Source of the DNA: Gammaproteobacteria bacterium
GTDB lineage: Bacteria; Pseudomonadota; Gammaproteobacteria; HyVt-429
Direction: 5' to 3'
DNA length: 64,000 bases
NCBI GenBank assembly: GCA_013152415.1
Contig: JAADGI010000009.1
Span: 47,101-111,100, forward strand
How positions within the stretch are numbered: the stretch's first letter is position 1; every line of letters begins with the position of its first letter. The notes beneath the pieces were generated by a model that worked only from the letters and a program-made list of their open reading frames with translations, searched no databases and had not been told where the DNA came from. The position numbers and the translations under genes were made by a program. Shown here in pieces: positions 36,248 to 45,170 of the stretch.

Positions 36248-37516
36248 TTATCTAAACAGCGTCCTTTTTGCAAAATCACGTTCAAATTGCTGGTTGCTCG
36301 AATAGACAAACCCAAAGGCCTGCTGCCAAATTTCGGGTTTTTCCATGCACAGGTAAATTAACACCTTGCCATGCCAGGGGCGAAAACTGTCGTACATTTT
36401 CCTGAACATTAACACCTTCGTCTCATCGGGGTAAGTCAGCTTTCCGTGTGGGTCTGAAACAAAATCCATTTGCAAGATTCGGGATGGGTTGCCTTGTTCG
36501 CGAATCTTCTTGATGACCGGCTTGATCAACGTCACCGATCCAAATGAAACGAACAACACTTCACCGACATCAAACTGCGATAGCAACGAACTGACGATCT
36601 CTGGGTAATCATCATCCCAGCCACGGTAATAAATCATGGGATGAAAATGAAACGCCACCTTGACCCCTGTATCAGCCAACTGACGGGCCGCTGCAACACG
36701 CCTTTCCAGAGAAACCGTCAGGTGCTCTTCATTCTCAATCACCGAGGCCGTATTCAAGGACCAACTGCAAACAACATTCCCAGGAATATCATGGTCCAGA
36801 AAATAACTGATATTATCTGACTTGGTCTTGAACTCCAGTAAAACCTTGGGGTGGTCCCTGGCAAACTGACACAAGGCATCGAGGTTACCATTACGATTCC
36901 CCCAAACCAAAGAGTCCGATGCCTGCCCTGTGCCAAAGTGATAGAAGCGATCCGGCTCCAGATCAATATCATTTAACTTTGACACCAGACTGTCATCAAA
37001 GGTGATTTGATCTTGATAAAATGTCTGAATACTGCAGTAGCTACAACCATACATACAATTTTGTACCGCATCTATGGTGCGTAGATTACAACAAACTGTC
37101 TTTTCCGAAGCGACTGGACACATCCCATGGATCTTTTTGTCAGATTTCTGCGAATATATTTTCAACGCTGGTTTCCGAACCGGGGTTAGTGGAATAGCCT
37201 GTGAATAGGGCTTCTCCTGCCCCTTGAGCTGGCTGACGTACTGCTGTAGCCGCCCAAGCATCCTCTTTTTCGATTGCGCCCCTGACAGGGGCTCGTCCAA
37301 ACGACGATCATCTCGCCACCACGCCTCCAGGCTACCCTGGCGCCACATAGAAAGGTCACGACAAATTTCTACCACCTGACGAAATTCTTGAAAAGTGAAA
37401 CGATATTGACTGGCCAACACACGAATAAAGCGTTGCTCTGTATCCGATAAGCTTGGAAACAGGGTCTTTCCCTGAAACGATTCCAGATTTGTCTGAAAAC
37501 CAGTATTGCCTGTCAT
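36248..37516 (-). CDS. Spore-photoproduct-lyase-like radical SAM protein
   Basis: A 422-residue radical SAM protein with C154-xxx-C158-xx-C161 (CMYGCSYCSIQTFY), matching the SPL family, which repairs 5-thyminyl-5,6-dihydrothymine. Conserved regions include FHFHPMIYYRGWDDDY and VLFVSFGSVTLIK. An N-terminal helical domain of about 110 residues precedes the barrel. In a Gram-negative, non-sporulating context this is likely an SPL homologue with a different or broader role. It is monocistronic and divergent from the antiporter gene. Confidence 0.85.
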   Translation of the reverse strand: MTGNTGFQTNLESFQGKTLFPSLSDTEQRFIRVLASQYRFTFQEFRQVVEICRDLSMWRQGSLEAWWRDDRRLDEPLSGAQSKKRMLGRLQQYVSQLKGQEKPYSQAIPLTPVRKPALKIYSQKSDKKIHGMCPVASEKTVCCNLRTIDAVQNCMYGCSYCSIQTFYQDQITFDDSLVSKLNDIDLEPDRFYHFGTGQASDSLVWGNRNGNLDALCQFARDHPKVLLEFKTKSDNISYFLDHDIPGNVVCSWSLNTASVIENEEHLTVSLERRVAAARQLADTGVKVAFHFHPMIYYRGWDDDYPEIVSSLLSQFDVGEVLFVSFGSVTLIKPVIKKIREQGNPSRILQMDFVSDPHGKLTYPDETKVLMFRKMYDSFRPWHGKVLIYLCMEKPEIWQQAFGFVYSSNQQFERDFAKRTLFR

Positions 37517-37762
37517 GCCTGAATGCTACCCCTACAATGGCGACCAGCACCTAATGTGCCATAGAATGGCTGGCAATAACATATAGGAACATCTTGTCAT
37601 TACAGGCAGACCATCCATCTTAGCCAGGTCAATGAAAGTAACCAGAAATTAATTTTTATCTCACTTGAATTTAGTTGGTAAAGATTGACTAATGAGTTTA
37701 TGGGCTTTCCTTAAATATCTGCGGCCTTTGCACCTTAGCGCTAAAGAATTAGAATAATACGA

Positions 37763-39583
37763 ATGGAATTTCATCTCATACACGTATTGGTCCTCATCGC
37801 CGCCCTGGGTATTGCTGCCCAATGGCTGGCATGGCGTTTACGCCTGCCTGCTATCGTGTTGTTGCTTATGGCCGGCCTGTTGGCCGGACCTGGGCTGGGC
37901 TGGATTGAACCTGACACTGATCTGGGTCCACTGTTACCGGCGGTGATCGGTTTGGGTGTGGCCATCATCCTCTTCGACGGTGGGCTGAATCTCAAACTCC
38001 ACGAACTCAAGCAAGCCGCCAACGGCGTTAAACGTTTAGTCTTCTTGGGTGCACCCCTGGCCTGGATACTGGGCAGTGGCTTGGCCCATTATGTGGGTGG
38101 ACTGTCCTGGCCGGTGTCGTTATTGTTCGGCGCCATTACCGTGGTCACCGGGCCCACGGTGATCATGCCACTCTTGCGACAGGCACGGTTAAAGCAACGT
38201 CCAGCGTCCTTCTTAAAGTGGGAGGGAATCATCAATGATCCCATTGGCGCACTATTGGCTGTCATTACTTATGAGTATCTGGTCTACGCTGGCCAGGGAC
38301 CTTCTTTGGGTTTGCAACTATCCGAGTTGGGACTGGCTCTGGTAGCGGCTACAGCTCTGGGTGCCGGTGCTGGTTTTTTACTGGCACACCTTTTTCGCCA
38401 CGGCCATGTACCAGAATTTCTTAAGCCTCCATTAATCCTGTCTACGGTAATTGTTGTCTACGTCATCGCCAACCTGTTCCAGGACGAGGCCGGTCTACTT
38501 GCAACAACCGTAATGGGTGTAGTGCTGGGTAATAGTAAGCTGCCCAGCATAGATGAACTACGCCGATTTAAAGAGTCGATCACCATCCTCCTGGTATCGG
38601 GAGTATTCATCCTGCTGACTGCGGATATGGATATTACTACCCTGCAACAATTAGACTGGCACAGTGGCCTGCTCATTGCGGCTATTATTTTTCTGGCACG
38701 ACCCATAACCGTGTTTGTGTCCACCCTGGGAACAGACATGAGTTGGCAAGAGCGTAGCCTGGTGGCCTGGATTGCCCCTCGTGGTATCGTTGCCGCCGCA
38801 GTGGCTGGTGTGTTCGCCCCCGCCTTGATAGACCTGGGATACACCGATGCACAGCTTTTATTGCCCCTGGTATTTTCACTCATTATCGCCACGGTATTTT
38901 TGCATGGCTTTAGTATCGGTATGGTGGCGCGCCGACTGGACCTGGCTGCCTCATCCCGTAAAGGGGTGCTCATTGTCGGTGCTTCACCCTGGAGCACCCA
39001 ACTTGCCAAATTATTAAAGGATATGGGAATAGGAGTCCTGATGGTGGACAGCTCCTGGCATCGGTTGCGCCCGGCACGTCTGGATGGAATACCGGTCTAC
39101 TTTGGTGAAATGTTGTCCGAGTCTGCAGAAGAACGCCTGGAGACCAACAACATGGGTTATCTTCTGGCCACCACTGAAAATGATGCCTATAACGCCCTGG
39201 TGTGCACACGACTTGCTTCTGAGCTGGGGCGTAGCCGTATTTTTCAACTGCCGATGGCAGCGATGGCAGAGGAAGACCCCAAAAGTCTGGCACGTACCCT
39301 ACGAGGCAATATCGCCTTTAGTGAAGAGGCCGATTACCAAGGCCTGTTGCGTCGGCATTACCAGGGCTGGGTATTGCAAAAAACATCCTTGACCGAAGCC
39401 TATAACTTCGACGACTACAGCAAAAACAGTCCCGATGGAGCCATTGCTATATTTTTGATGAGGGGAGAAGGAAAAGAACTATTATTCCACAGCGCCACAA
39501 ACAGCTGGGAACCGACTGCCGGGGATACCCTTGTCGCCTTTGTGCCGCCGTCTGAACCCGAAACCCGATCTGTATCCGACTAA
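37763..39583 (+). CDS. CPA1-type sodium/proton antiporter with RCK (TrkA-N) domain
   Basis: A 606-residue protein. The first 385 residues hold about 12 membrane segments with CPA1 features (FDGGLNLKLHELK, FGAITVVTGPTVIMPLLRQ, WEGIINDPIGALLAV), including the ND motif for ion exchange. Residues from about 398 form an RCK/TrkA-N Rossmann domain (GVLIVGASPWSTQLAKLLKDMGIGVLMVDSS), which may bind nucleotide and gate the transporter. It is monocistronic. Confidence 0.92.
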   Translation: MEFHLIHVLVLIAALGIAAQWLAWRLRLPAIVLLLMAGLLAGPGLGWIEPDTDLGPLLPAVIGLGVAIILFDGGLNLKLHELKQAANGVKRLVFLGAPLAWILGSGLAHYVGGLSWPVSLLFGAITVVTGPTVIMPLLRQARLKQRPASFLKWEGIINDPIGALLAVITYEYLVYAGQGPSLGLQLSELGLALVAATALGAGAGFLLAHLFRHGHVPEFLKPPLILSTVIVVYVIANLFQDEAGLLATTVMGVVLGNSKLPSIDELRRFKESITILLVSGVFILLTADMDITTLQQLDWHSGLLIAAIIFLARPITVFVSTLGTDMSWQERSLVAWIAPRGIVAAAVAGVFAPALIDLGYTDAQLLLPLVFSLIIATVFLHGFSIGMVARRLDLAASSRKGVLIVGASPWSTQLAKLLKDMGIGVLMVDSSWHRLRPARLDGIPVYFGEMLSESAEERLETNNMGYLLATTENDAYNALVCTRLASELGRSRIFQLPMAAMAEEDPKSLARTLRGNIAFSEEADYQGLLRRHYQGWVLQKTSLTEAYNFDDYSKNSPDGAIAIFLMRGEGKELLFHSATNSWEPTAGDTLVAFVPPSEPETRSVSD

Positions 39584-39596
39584 ATGCCTGTGTAAC

Positions 39597-40385
39597 TTAT
39601 TTTGACTCTCTTTCCGTGGTGGTCAAAATCTTAATCGCATCCTTATAACCCTGGGCTGCAGAGCGACGCAGCCACATCTCTGCCATATTATAGTCCTGAC
39701 TGACTCCCATGCCATTGGAGAACATCACGCCCAGGTTAAACTGCGCCACTGGATCACCTTGTTCCGCTGCCTTGTGCCACCACACCGCCGCTTGACTCAA
39801 ATCCTGGTCGACACCTTGGCCCTGGGAATAGAGCAGGCCCAAATTATACTGGGCATCGGCATTGCCTTTAAGGCCCGCTAAACGCCACCACACCAAAGCA
39901 CGCCGTATGTTCACAGCCACACCTATACCGTGAGCATAGGCCACACCCAAAACATACATGGCATGGACGTGGCCTTGGTAAGAGGCCTGGCGATACCAGT
40001 ACACTGCTACATGATGACTGCGCCCCACGCCTTGGCCATAGTCATACATAAGACCCAAGCGAAATTGAGCCGGGGCGTAACCTTGAACCGCCAACTTGGA
40101 CCATTGCTGGGCAGCCTCAGTAAAATAGCCCTGCTTATAGGTCCACGTGGCACTGGCATGGGCTCGCCAATAATTTCCGTACCGCTCAATTTGTTGCTCA
40201 AGAATTGGGGCGCTGAATCGTTGCAGGGGTGCAGCAGGGGCACTCAGGGCGGCAATACTGGATCCAGGCTGAAATAACAACAACAAACCGACAATAAGTG
40301 TGCTCACCCGTGCCCAACACGTACCTAATACAGTCTGTCCCTGGTCGAGCTCAACAACCCCTGAATCTTTGTTGTCTTTGTCCAT
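39597..40385 (-). CDS. Sel1-repeat protein
   Basis: A 262-residue protein with an N-terminal membrane anchor or signal (VSTLIVGLLLLFQPGSSIAAL) and about five Sel1-like repeats (AQFRLGLMYDYGQGV, AMYVLGVAYAHGIGV, AQYNLGLLYSQGQGV, AQFNLGVMFSNGMGV). Such repeats mediate protein-protein interactions in the periplasm or membrane. It converges with the antiporter gene. Confidence 0.9.
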   Translation of the reverse strand: MDKDNKDSGVVELDQGQTVLGTCWARVSTLIVGLLLLFQPGSSIAALSAPAAPLQRFSAPILEQQIERYGNYWRAHASATWTYKQGYFTEAAQQWSKLAVQGYAPAQFRLGLMYDYGQGVGRSHHVAVYWYRQASYQGHVHAMYVLGVAYAHGIGVAVNIRRALVWWRLAGLKGNADAQYNLGLLYSQGQGVDQDLSQAAVWWHKAAEQGDPVAQFNLGVMFSNGMGVSQDYNMAEMWLRRSAAQGYKDAIKILTTTERESK

Positions 40386-40600
40386 AACAGTAGCTCCTAC
40401 TCACGCGTATTACCCAATACATTCATTCCACCTACATAGGGTGTCGACCTGACAAGGGAATTTCTTTATTGAAAATAGAGGCAACATAGGCCATTTCCAC
40501 CCACCATTACCCTGTTTTACTAATGAGTTCATTGCTTACCCAATACCCTCTTGTCCATCCACACTGCCATAACATATGAAATATGTTTCTCCTTGGGCAC

Positions 40601-40629
40601 TTGACAGACCTTGATCAAGACCCGACACT
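40601..40629 (+). promoter_or_regulatory. Candidate promoter of the 40.6-kb small RNA
   Basis: TTGACA (40601-40606) is followed after 17 bases by GACACT (40624-40629; three of six match TATAAT). Upstream is the perfect dyad AACATAT-GAA-ATATGTT (40571-40587), centred about 57 bases before the predicted start, a typical activator position. TTGATCAA lies in the spacer. Confidence 0.45.
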
Positions 40630-40635
40630 CCGTCC

Positions 40636-40793
40636 TATGCACTGTGCAAACAAACGAATCTATCGCGCCACACTGGGCCACGCCGTAAGGATGTGGCCCC
40701 TGTCTGTGTGTCTGAGGAATTTTATCGACTAAGCGTTACAACAAGTAGATTCAAAAAGGCCACAGACCCGGACGGATCTGTGGCCTTTTTTTT
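40636..40793 (+). ncRNA. Candidate small RNA (Rsm/Csr-like features)
   Basis: The 464-base gap 40386-40849 has no ORF of note but contains a promoter candidate, the hairpin GGGCCAC/GTGGCCC (40675-40699) with AAGGA in its 11-base loop, an unpaired GAGGAA, and a strong terminator (40753-40793) whose loop carries GGACGGA. No plus-strand protein gene ends nearby for that terminator to serve. Several GGA motifs in loops are the hallmark of RNAs that titrate CsrA/RsmA. The ends are predicted; identity is inferred. Confidence 0.45.
40753..40793 (+). terminator. Strong intrinsic terminator
   Basis: AAAGGCCACAGA (40755-40766) pairs perfectly with TCTGTGGCCTTT (40777-40788); the loop is CCCGGACGGA, and eight T follow (40786-40793). 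It precedes the EamA gene by 57 bases. Confidence 0.9.
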
Positions 40794-40849
40794 GGCTAAA
40801 CCAAAATCAAGGGAGACCTAAATTTAACAACGGAACAAGGAGAACCAAC

Positions 40850-41782
40850 GTGTCTGTACCCGCAGCCTATTTAGGGCTCATTGGCATTTGGACCACCACT
40901 CCACTTGCCATCAAATGGAGTGGTGAAGGTGCAAATTATTTATTTGCTGTTAGTGCACGAATGACCGTCGGCATGATCTTCGCTATTGTCTTTTTGAAGC
41001 TTGTCCGTTCCCCTCTACCCTGGCACAAAAAGGCACGCCAAACCTATTTCACCGCTGGTATGGGTATTTACGGGGCCATGCTGGCGGTCTATTGGGGGGC
41101 ACAGTTTATCCCTTCAGGGCTGATCGCAGTGATATTTGGCCTGTCCCCCTGGATCACCACCCTTTTCGCCATCCTGTGGTTAGACGAACCCGGTCTCAAT
41201 GGGTCCAGGTTTTTTGGTCTAGTGGCCGGGCTGACTGGCCTGGGCCTGGTCTTCGGCGGTGGGTCTGTGGGCCCTGCCGACACCTGGTATGGTGTCGCTG
41301 CCATACTCGTGGCAGTAGTAATCCACACCGCCAGTGCGGTATGGATAAAACGGATTGGAAGCGATTTATCGGCTATATCCATCAATGTGGGCGGCCTAAT
41401 GATCGCAGTAGTGCTATATTTATTGACGTGGGCAATCTTCGATGGACGGTGGCCCACACAAATATCGCAGCGTGCCAGTATGGCCATTCTTTATCTTGGG
41501 CTATTTGGAACTGCGGTGGGATTCAGCCTCTACTACTACGCCCTGAAAAAACTTCCAGCGGCGACGATGGCGCTCATCACCCTGATCACGCCGGTGAGTG
41601 CGATGATATTAGGCCGCTTCCTGAATAATGAGGTGATGGCCACAGAAATTTGGGTTGGAACTGGGTTTATCCTCGGTGGTCTACTGTTACACCAATGGGG
41701 GCAAGGGCTTTGGCAATCTACGGTGAGCGCACTTAGGGCCAGACTGCTTAAACTCGGTGATGACATTGTCGACCGGGCCTAG
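40850..41782 (+). CDS. EamA/DMT-family transporter
   Basis: A 310-residue inner-membrane protein with ten hydrophobic segments in two EamA repeats (GLIGIWTTTPLAIKWSGEGA; LGLFGTAVGFSLYYYALKKLPAATMALITLITPV). The family exports small metabolites such as amino acids; the substrate is unknown. The GTG start follows AAGGAG at proper spacing. The GGDEF protein gene begins 19 bases after its stop, so the two are probably cotranscribed. Confidence 0.92.
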   Translation: MSVPAAYLGLIGIWTTTPLAIKWSGEGANYLFAVSARMTVGMIFAIVFLKLVRSPLPWHKKARQTYFTAGMGIYGAMLAVYWGAQFIPSGLIAVIFGLSPWITTLFAILWLDEPGLNGSRFFGLVAGLTGLGLVFGGGSVGPADTWYGVAAILVAVVIHTASAVWIKRIGSDLSAISINVGGLMIAVVLYLLTWAIFDGRWPTQISQRASMAILYLGLFGTAVGFSLYYYALKKLPAATMALITLITPVSAMILGRFLNNEVMATEIWVGTGFILGGLLLHQWGQGLWQSTVSALRARLLKLGDDIVDRA

Positions 41783-41801
41783 AACTGAATTTACAGCTAA
41801 C

Positions 41802-43523
41802 ATGCCAAAGAAAAATGAAGGTCTAAGTCTAAGTAGCCGACGCCGCCTATTTTCCCAAACCATCATTCGATCCTTGGTGCTGAGTTTCCTGCTCATCTCC
41901 CTGGTCCCGGTTGGGCTGTTGGGCTTTAAGGTCTACCAAGCAGCCTGGGAAGGGGTGTGGCGGGAGATTTATGAGAAGCACCGTCTACTGGCCATGAATC
42001 TCGCATCCCCAATTGGTATCTACGTCAAAGATCATCGCACCATGATTGAGCTACTGGCCAAACAATTGCTACCTCTAAACAAAGCAGCACAACGAAATCA
42101 CAATGCCCAATTACTGAACAGCACCGTACGCTATTTGACGGATTTTCGATCACTCACACTGATGGACCTGGAGGGCAACATCCTCACCCATGCAAGCGCC
42201 CCCGAAATGAGACTATCCCAACCAAACAAAAAGGACTTCGCCAACGAAGCTTGTTTCCTCAAGACCCGGGGGGAAGGCATTTGGTGTCTATCCGGAATCC
42301 AGCCAAGTCCCGTCGACGGTCAACCCACCATCATAATGGGACAGCCGGTAAAAACAGTGGGTGATAATATGGTGGCCATTTTGTTAGGTGAGTTGCGAAT
42401 CGATGTTATTGAAAACCTGCGCCGTAATATCAAGTTTGGTAAAAAGGGACACTCGGCCATTGTAGACCAAATGGGTCACGTCATCGCCCATCCTAATCCT
42501 CAATGGATGAAGGAAATGCGTGATCTGTCAAAAATATCAATTGTAAAAAAAATGATGGCGGGCCAGACCGGAGTTGCTGAATTTTATTCACCCTTTATCA
42601 AAGCCAATATGGTCGCAGGCTACACCTCAATCCCGGATATTGGTTGGGGGGTCATGGTGCCTCAACCCAAACCTGAGATAGAGGAACAGGTGCGCGGACT
42701 ATTATACGCACAACTGTGGTGGGGGCTGTTGGGGGTACTCCTGGCTGCAGTACTGGGCCTCATTCTGGCACGCTGGATTACACGGCCTATCAATCAACTG
42801 GCCGATTCTGCGCACGACTTGATGCGCAACAGATTCAAAGGTGAGATTCCCCAGGTGCCGGCGAACGCCCCCTATGAAGTTCGCCAACTTGGTCACTCAC
42901 TCAAGGCAGTAATCGATGGCCTGCAAAAGAGTCGACTGGAAGTAGAGGGCTTGAACAAGAACTTACAAGGCCGGGTTGAAACCGCCACACAACAGCTACG
43001 TCAGGCCAACCAACAACTCACACAACTTGCCCACCAAGATCATCTGACCTCACTCGCTAACCGACGCAGCTTCGAAGAGACTCTGGCTGGTGGCCTGGGC
43101 CGAAGACAGTCGGACACCAGCCCCATGTGTATTTTATTGATTGATATCGATTACTTTAAGAAAATAAATGACGAATTTGGTCATGGTGCAGGCGACATGG
43201 TACTGATACAGGTTGCTAAGATTCTTGAAAAGGCCATGCGCCAAAGCGACATAGTGTCACGTTATGGTGGTGACGAGTTTGCTGCCTGTATGTACTGCGA
43301 TATTGATGTTGGATTACAGCGGGCCCAGAAACTCCTTGAGACCATCCGTCATACCGATTTTGTATGGCAAAACACCACGATCCCCCTGACCGTGAGCATC
43401 GGCATCTTCCACAGCGATACCCTGCAAGATATGGACATGGAATCTGTATTGCATAAGGTTGACTCGGCCATGTATGACGCCAAACGCAAAGGCCGTGACT
43501 GTGTGGTGGATATTACTCTGTAG
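41802..43523 (+). CDS. dCache-HAMP-GGDEF diguanylate cyclase
   Basis: A 573-residue transmembrane sensor. TM1 lies near residues 23-45, a periplasmic double-Cache domain spans about 46-300 (GHSAIVDQMGHVIAHPNPQWMKE, IPDIGWGVMVPQP), then TM2 (WWGLLGVLLAAVLGLILARW), HAMP, a coiled coil (VEGLNKNLQGRVETATQQL) and GGDEF with intact RYGGDEF and LTSLANRRSFEE. It should make c-di-GMP in response to a small ligand. An in-frame upstream ATG at 41757 overlaps the EamA gene; I prefer 41802. Confidence 0.93.
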   Translation: MPKKNEGLSLSSRRRLFSQTIIRSLVLSFLLISLVPVGLLGFKVYQAAWEGVWREIYEKHRLLAMNLASPIGIYVKDHRTMIELLAKQLLPLNKAAQRNHNAQLLNSTVRYLTDFRSLTLMDLEGNILTHASAPEMRLSQPNKKDFANEACFLKTRGEGIWCLSGIQPSPVDGQPTIIMGQPVKTVGDNMVAILLGELRIDVIENLRRNIKFGKKGHSAIVDQMGHVIAHPNPQWMKEMRDLSKISIVKKMMAGQTGVAEFYSPFIKANMVAGYTSIPDIGWGVMVPQPKPEIEEQVRGLLYAQLWWGLLGVLLAAVLGLILARWITRPINQLADSAHDLMRNRFKGEIPQVPANAPYEVRQLGHSLKAVIDGLQKSRLEVEGLNKNLQGRVETATQQLRQANQQLTQLAHQDHLTSLANRRSFEETLAGGLGRRQSDTSPMCILLIDIDYFKKINDEFGHGAGDMVLIQVAKILEKAMRQSDIVSRYGGDEFAACMYCDIDVGLQRAQKLLETIRHTDFVWQNTTIPLTVSIGIFHSDTLQDMDMESVLHKVDSAMYDAKRKGRDCVVDITL

Positions 43524-43672
43524 ACCCAGGGTCCAAAATCGACACCATTATAGTGATTGTCGGCCTGCCTTGAGTACGTTACCCTGAGGTGCTCATTCGT
43601 AGGATTGCTCCTGACAAGGTTTCCAGACACAATCCCACCTGGACTAGAACGCTTGGGAGCGGGGAATCAACC

Positions 43673-43981
43673 ATGGTTGTGACAATCGTACATGTATACG
43701 TCAAACCCCAATACATCGATGATTTTATCGCCGCCACCCGCACCAACCACGAGGCCTCCATACAAGAGACCGGCAACCGCCGCTTCGATATCCTGCAGCA
43801 AGATGACCCCCCGGATAAATTTGTCTTGTATGAAGCCTATGTGTCACAAGCCGATGCCTTCGCGCACAAAAAAACCCCCCACTATTTACGCTGGCGAAAA
43901 ACCGTGGCCCATTGGATGGCCAAACCCAGAGAAGGGGTATCGTATCAAGGTCTGTATCCCAACGCCGACGGGGATGTCTGA
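43673..43981 (+). CDS. ABM-domain monooxygenase-like protein
   Basis: A 102-residue antibiotic-biosynthesis-monooxygenase (ABM/LsrG-like) protein: VVTIVHVYVKPQYIDDFIAAT, NRRFDILQQDDPPDKFVLYEAY, and ADAFAHKKTPHYLRWR, including the conserved H. It overlaps the next gene by 8 bases. LsrG-like proteins process small quinone or autoinducer-type molecules; the substrate here is unknown. Confidence 0.9.
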   Translation: MVVTIVHVYVKPQYIDDFIAATRTNHEASIQETGNRRFDILQQDDPPDKFVLYEAYVSQADAFAHKKTPHYLRWRKTVAHWMAKPREGVSYQGLYPNADGDV

Positions 43982-45167
43982 GTCCTTTAGCATCGGCTGT
44001 CTGCCAAAAATACTGTTTGGGGTCGGCCAAAGAAATAAACTCGCTGGGCTCATCACTCAGTTTGGCACCCGGGCATTACTTGTTACCGGGGCCCGGTCAT
44101 TGGCTGACTCGGCCTATGGAGCTCGTTTAATTCAATCCCTGGGTGATAAAGGTATCGACCATCACACCGCTACTGTCAGTGGCGAACCCACCCCCGAACT
44201 CGTTGATAGTGTAGTCACCCGGTACCGCAAGGCCCATATTGATGTCGTAGTGGGTATTGGGGGAGGCAGCGCCATGGATACCGCCAAGGCCGTTGCCGGG
44301 CTGCTACCCCACGGCAACTCGGTCATGGACCACCTCGAAGGAGTCGGTGCAGGGCGGGACTACCGGGGTCCGGCCACACCCCTCATCGCCGTGCCCACCA
44401 CTGCGGGTACGGGCAGCGAGGCCACAAAAAATGCCGTACTGAGTGTTCACGGTGAAAATGGCTTTAAAAAATCCTTTCGTGACGATGCGTTGGTGCCCAA
44501 CTACGCTGTTGTGGATCCCGATTTTCTTGTGACCTGTCCGCCGGCACAAATCGCCGCCAACGGGTTGGACGCCTTGACCCAACTCATGGAGTCCTACGTA
44601 TCGCTACGGGCCAATCCTTTAGTCGATGCCCTGGCACTGGAGGGTATCGAAAAACTATGCAGTGGTTTTTTCGATTGCCATGAAGGCGGTAACAGTGATG
44701 CTGCTCGAAAGGGCCGAATGTCCATGTCCTACGCTGCGCTGCTATCTGGAATCACCCTGGCCCAGGTGGGATTGGGTTCGGTGCATGGCCTGGCCTCCCC
44801 CTTGGGTGCCTTCTATCCCATCCCTCACGGGGTCGCTTGTGGGGCACTACTGACAAGTGCCACTCGATGGAACATCCACGCCTTGGTCGAGCGTGACCCT
44901 AATAGTTCCGCACTAACAAAATACGCGCATCTGGGCACAATGATAGGTGGTGCACCCCCTGGGGATAGTCCCGTTGCCTGGCAAACCCTGGTCGATACCT
45001 TGGACAACTGGAGCCAACGATTGGCTATTCCACGCCTCGGTGAATATGGCGTGGACAAGTCATCCATTGGAAAAATCGTTGCCGCCTCCCGTGGCAGTAG
45101 CATGCAAACTAATCCCATCAAACTGCAAGATAGGGAGATAGCCTCTATCGTGGAAGAGTGCCTCTAA
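43974..45167 (+). CDS. Iron-containing alcohol dehydrogenase
   Basis: A 397-residue group III alcohol dehydrogenase. It has GIGGGSAMDTAKAVA for NAD(P), TPLIAVPTTAGTGSEATKNAV, metal ligands around GLDALTQLMESY and GSVHGLASPLGAFYPIPHGVACG. It probably oxidises or reduces a small alcohol or aldehyde. Its ATG lies within the end of the ABM gene (8-base overlap), suggesting that the two enzymes work together. The longer ORF start (43692) overlaps the ABM gene in another frame and was rejected. Confidence 0.93.
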   Translation: MSESFSIGCLPKILFGVGQRNKLAGLITQFGTRALLVTGARSLADSAYGARLIQSLGDKGIDHHTATVSGEPTPELVDSVVTRYRKAHIDVVVGIGGGSAMDTAKAVAGLLPHGNSVMDHLEGVGAGRDYRGPATPLIAVPTTAGTGSEATKNAVLSVHGENGFKKSFRDDALVPNYAVVDPDFLVTCPPAQIAANGLDALTQLMESYVSLRANPLVDALALEGIEKLCSGFFDCHEGGNSDAARKGRMSMSYAALLSGITLAQVGLGSVHGLASPLGAFYPIPHGVACGALLTSATRWNIHALVERDPNSSALTKYAHLGTMIGGAPPGDSPVAWQTLVDTLDNWSQRLAIPRLGEYGVDKSSIGKIVAASRGSSMQTNPIKLQDREIASIVEECL

Positions 45168-45170
45168 TCC

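Noticed and set aside
38458..39009. A 183-residue minus-strand ORF inside the antiporter gene
   Set aside because: It lies fully antisense to a well-supported gene and reads as low-complexity Ser/Arg/Thr sequence.
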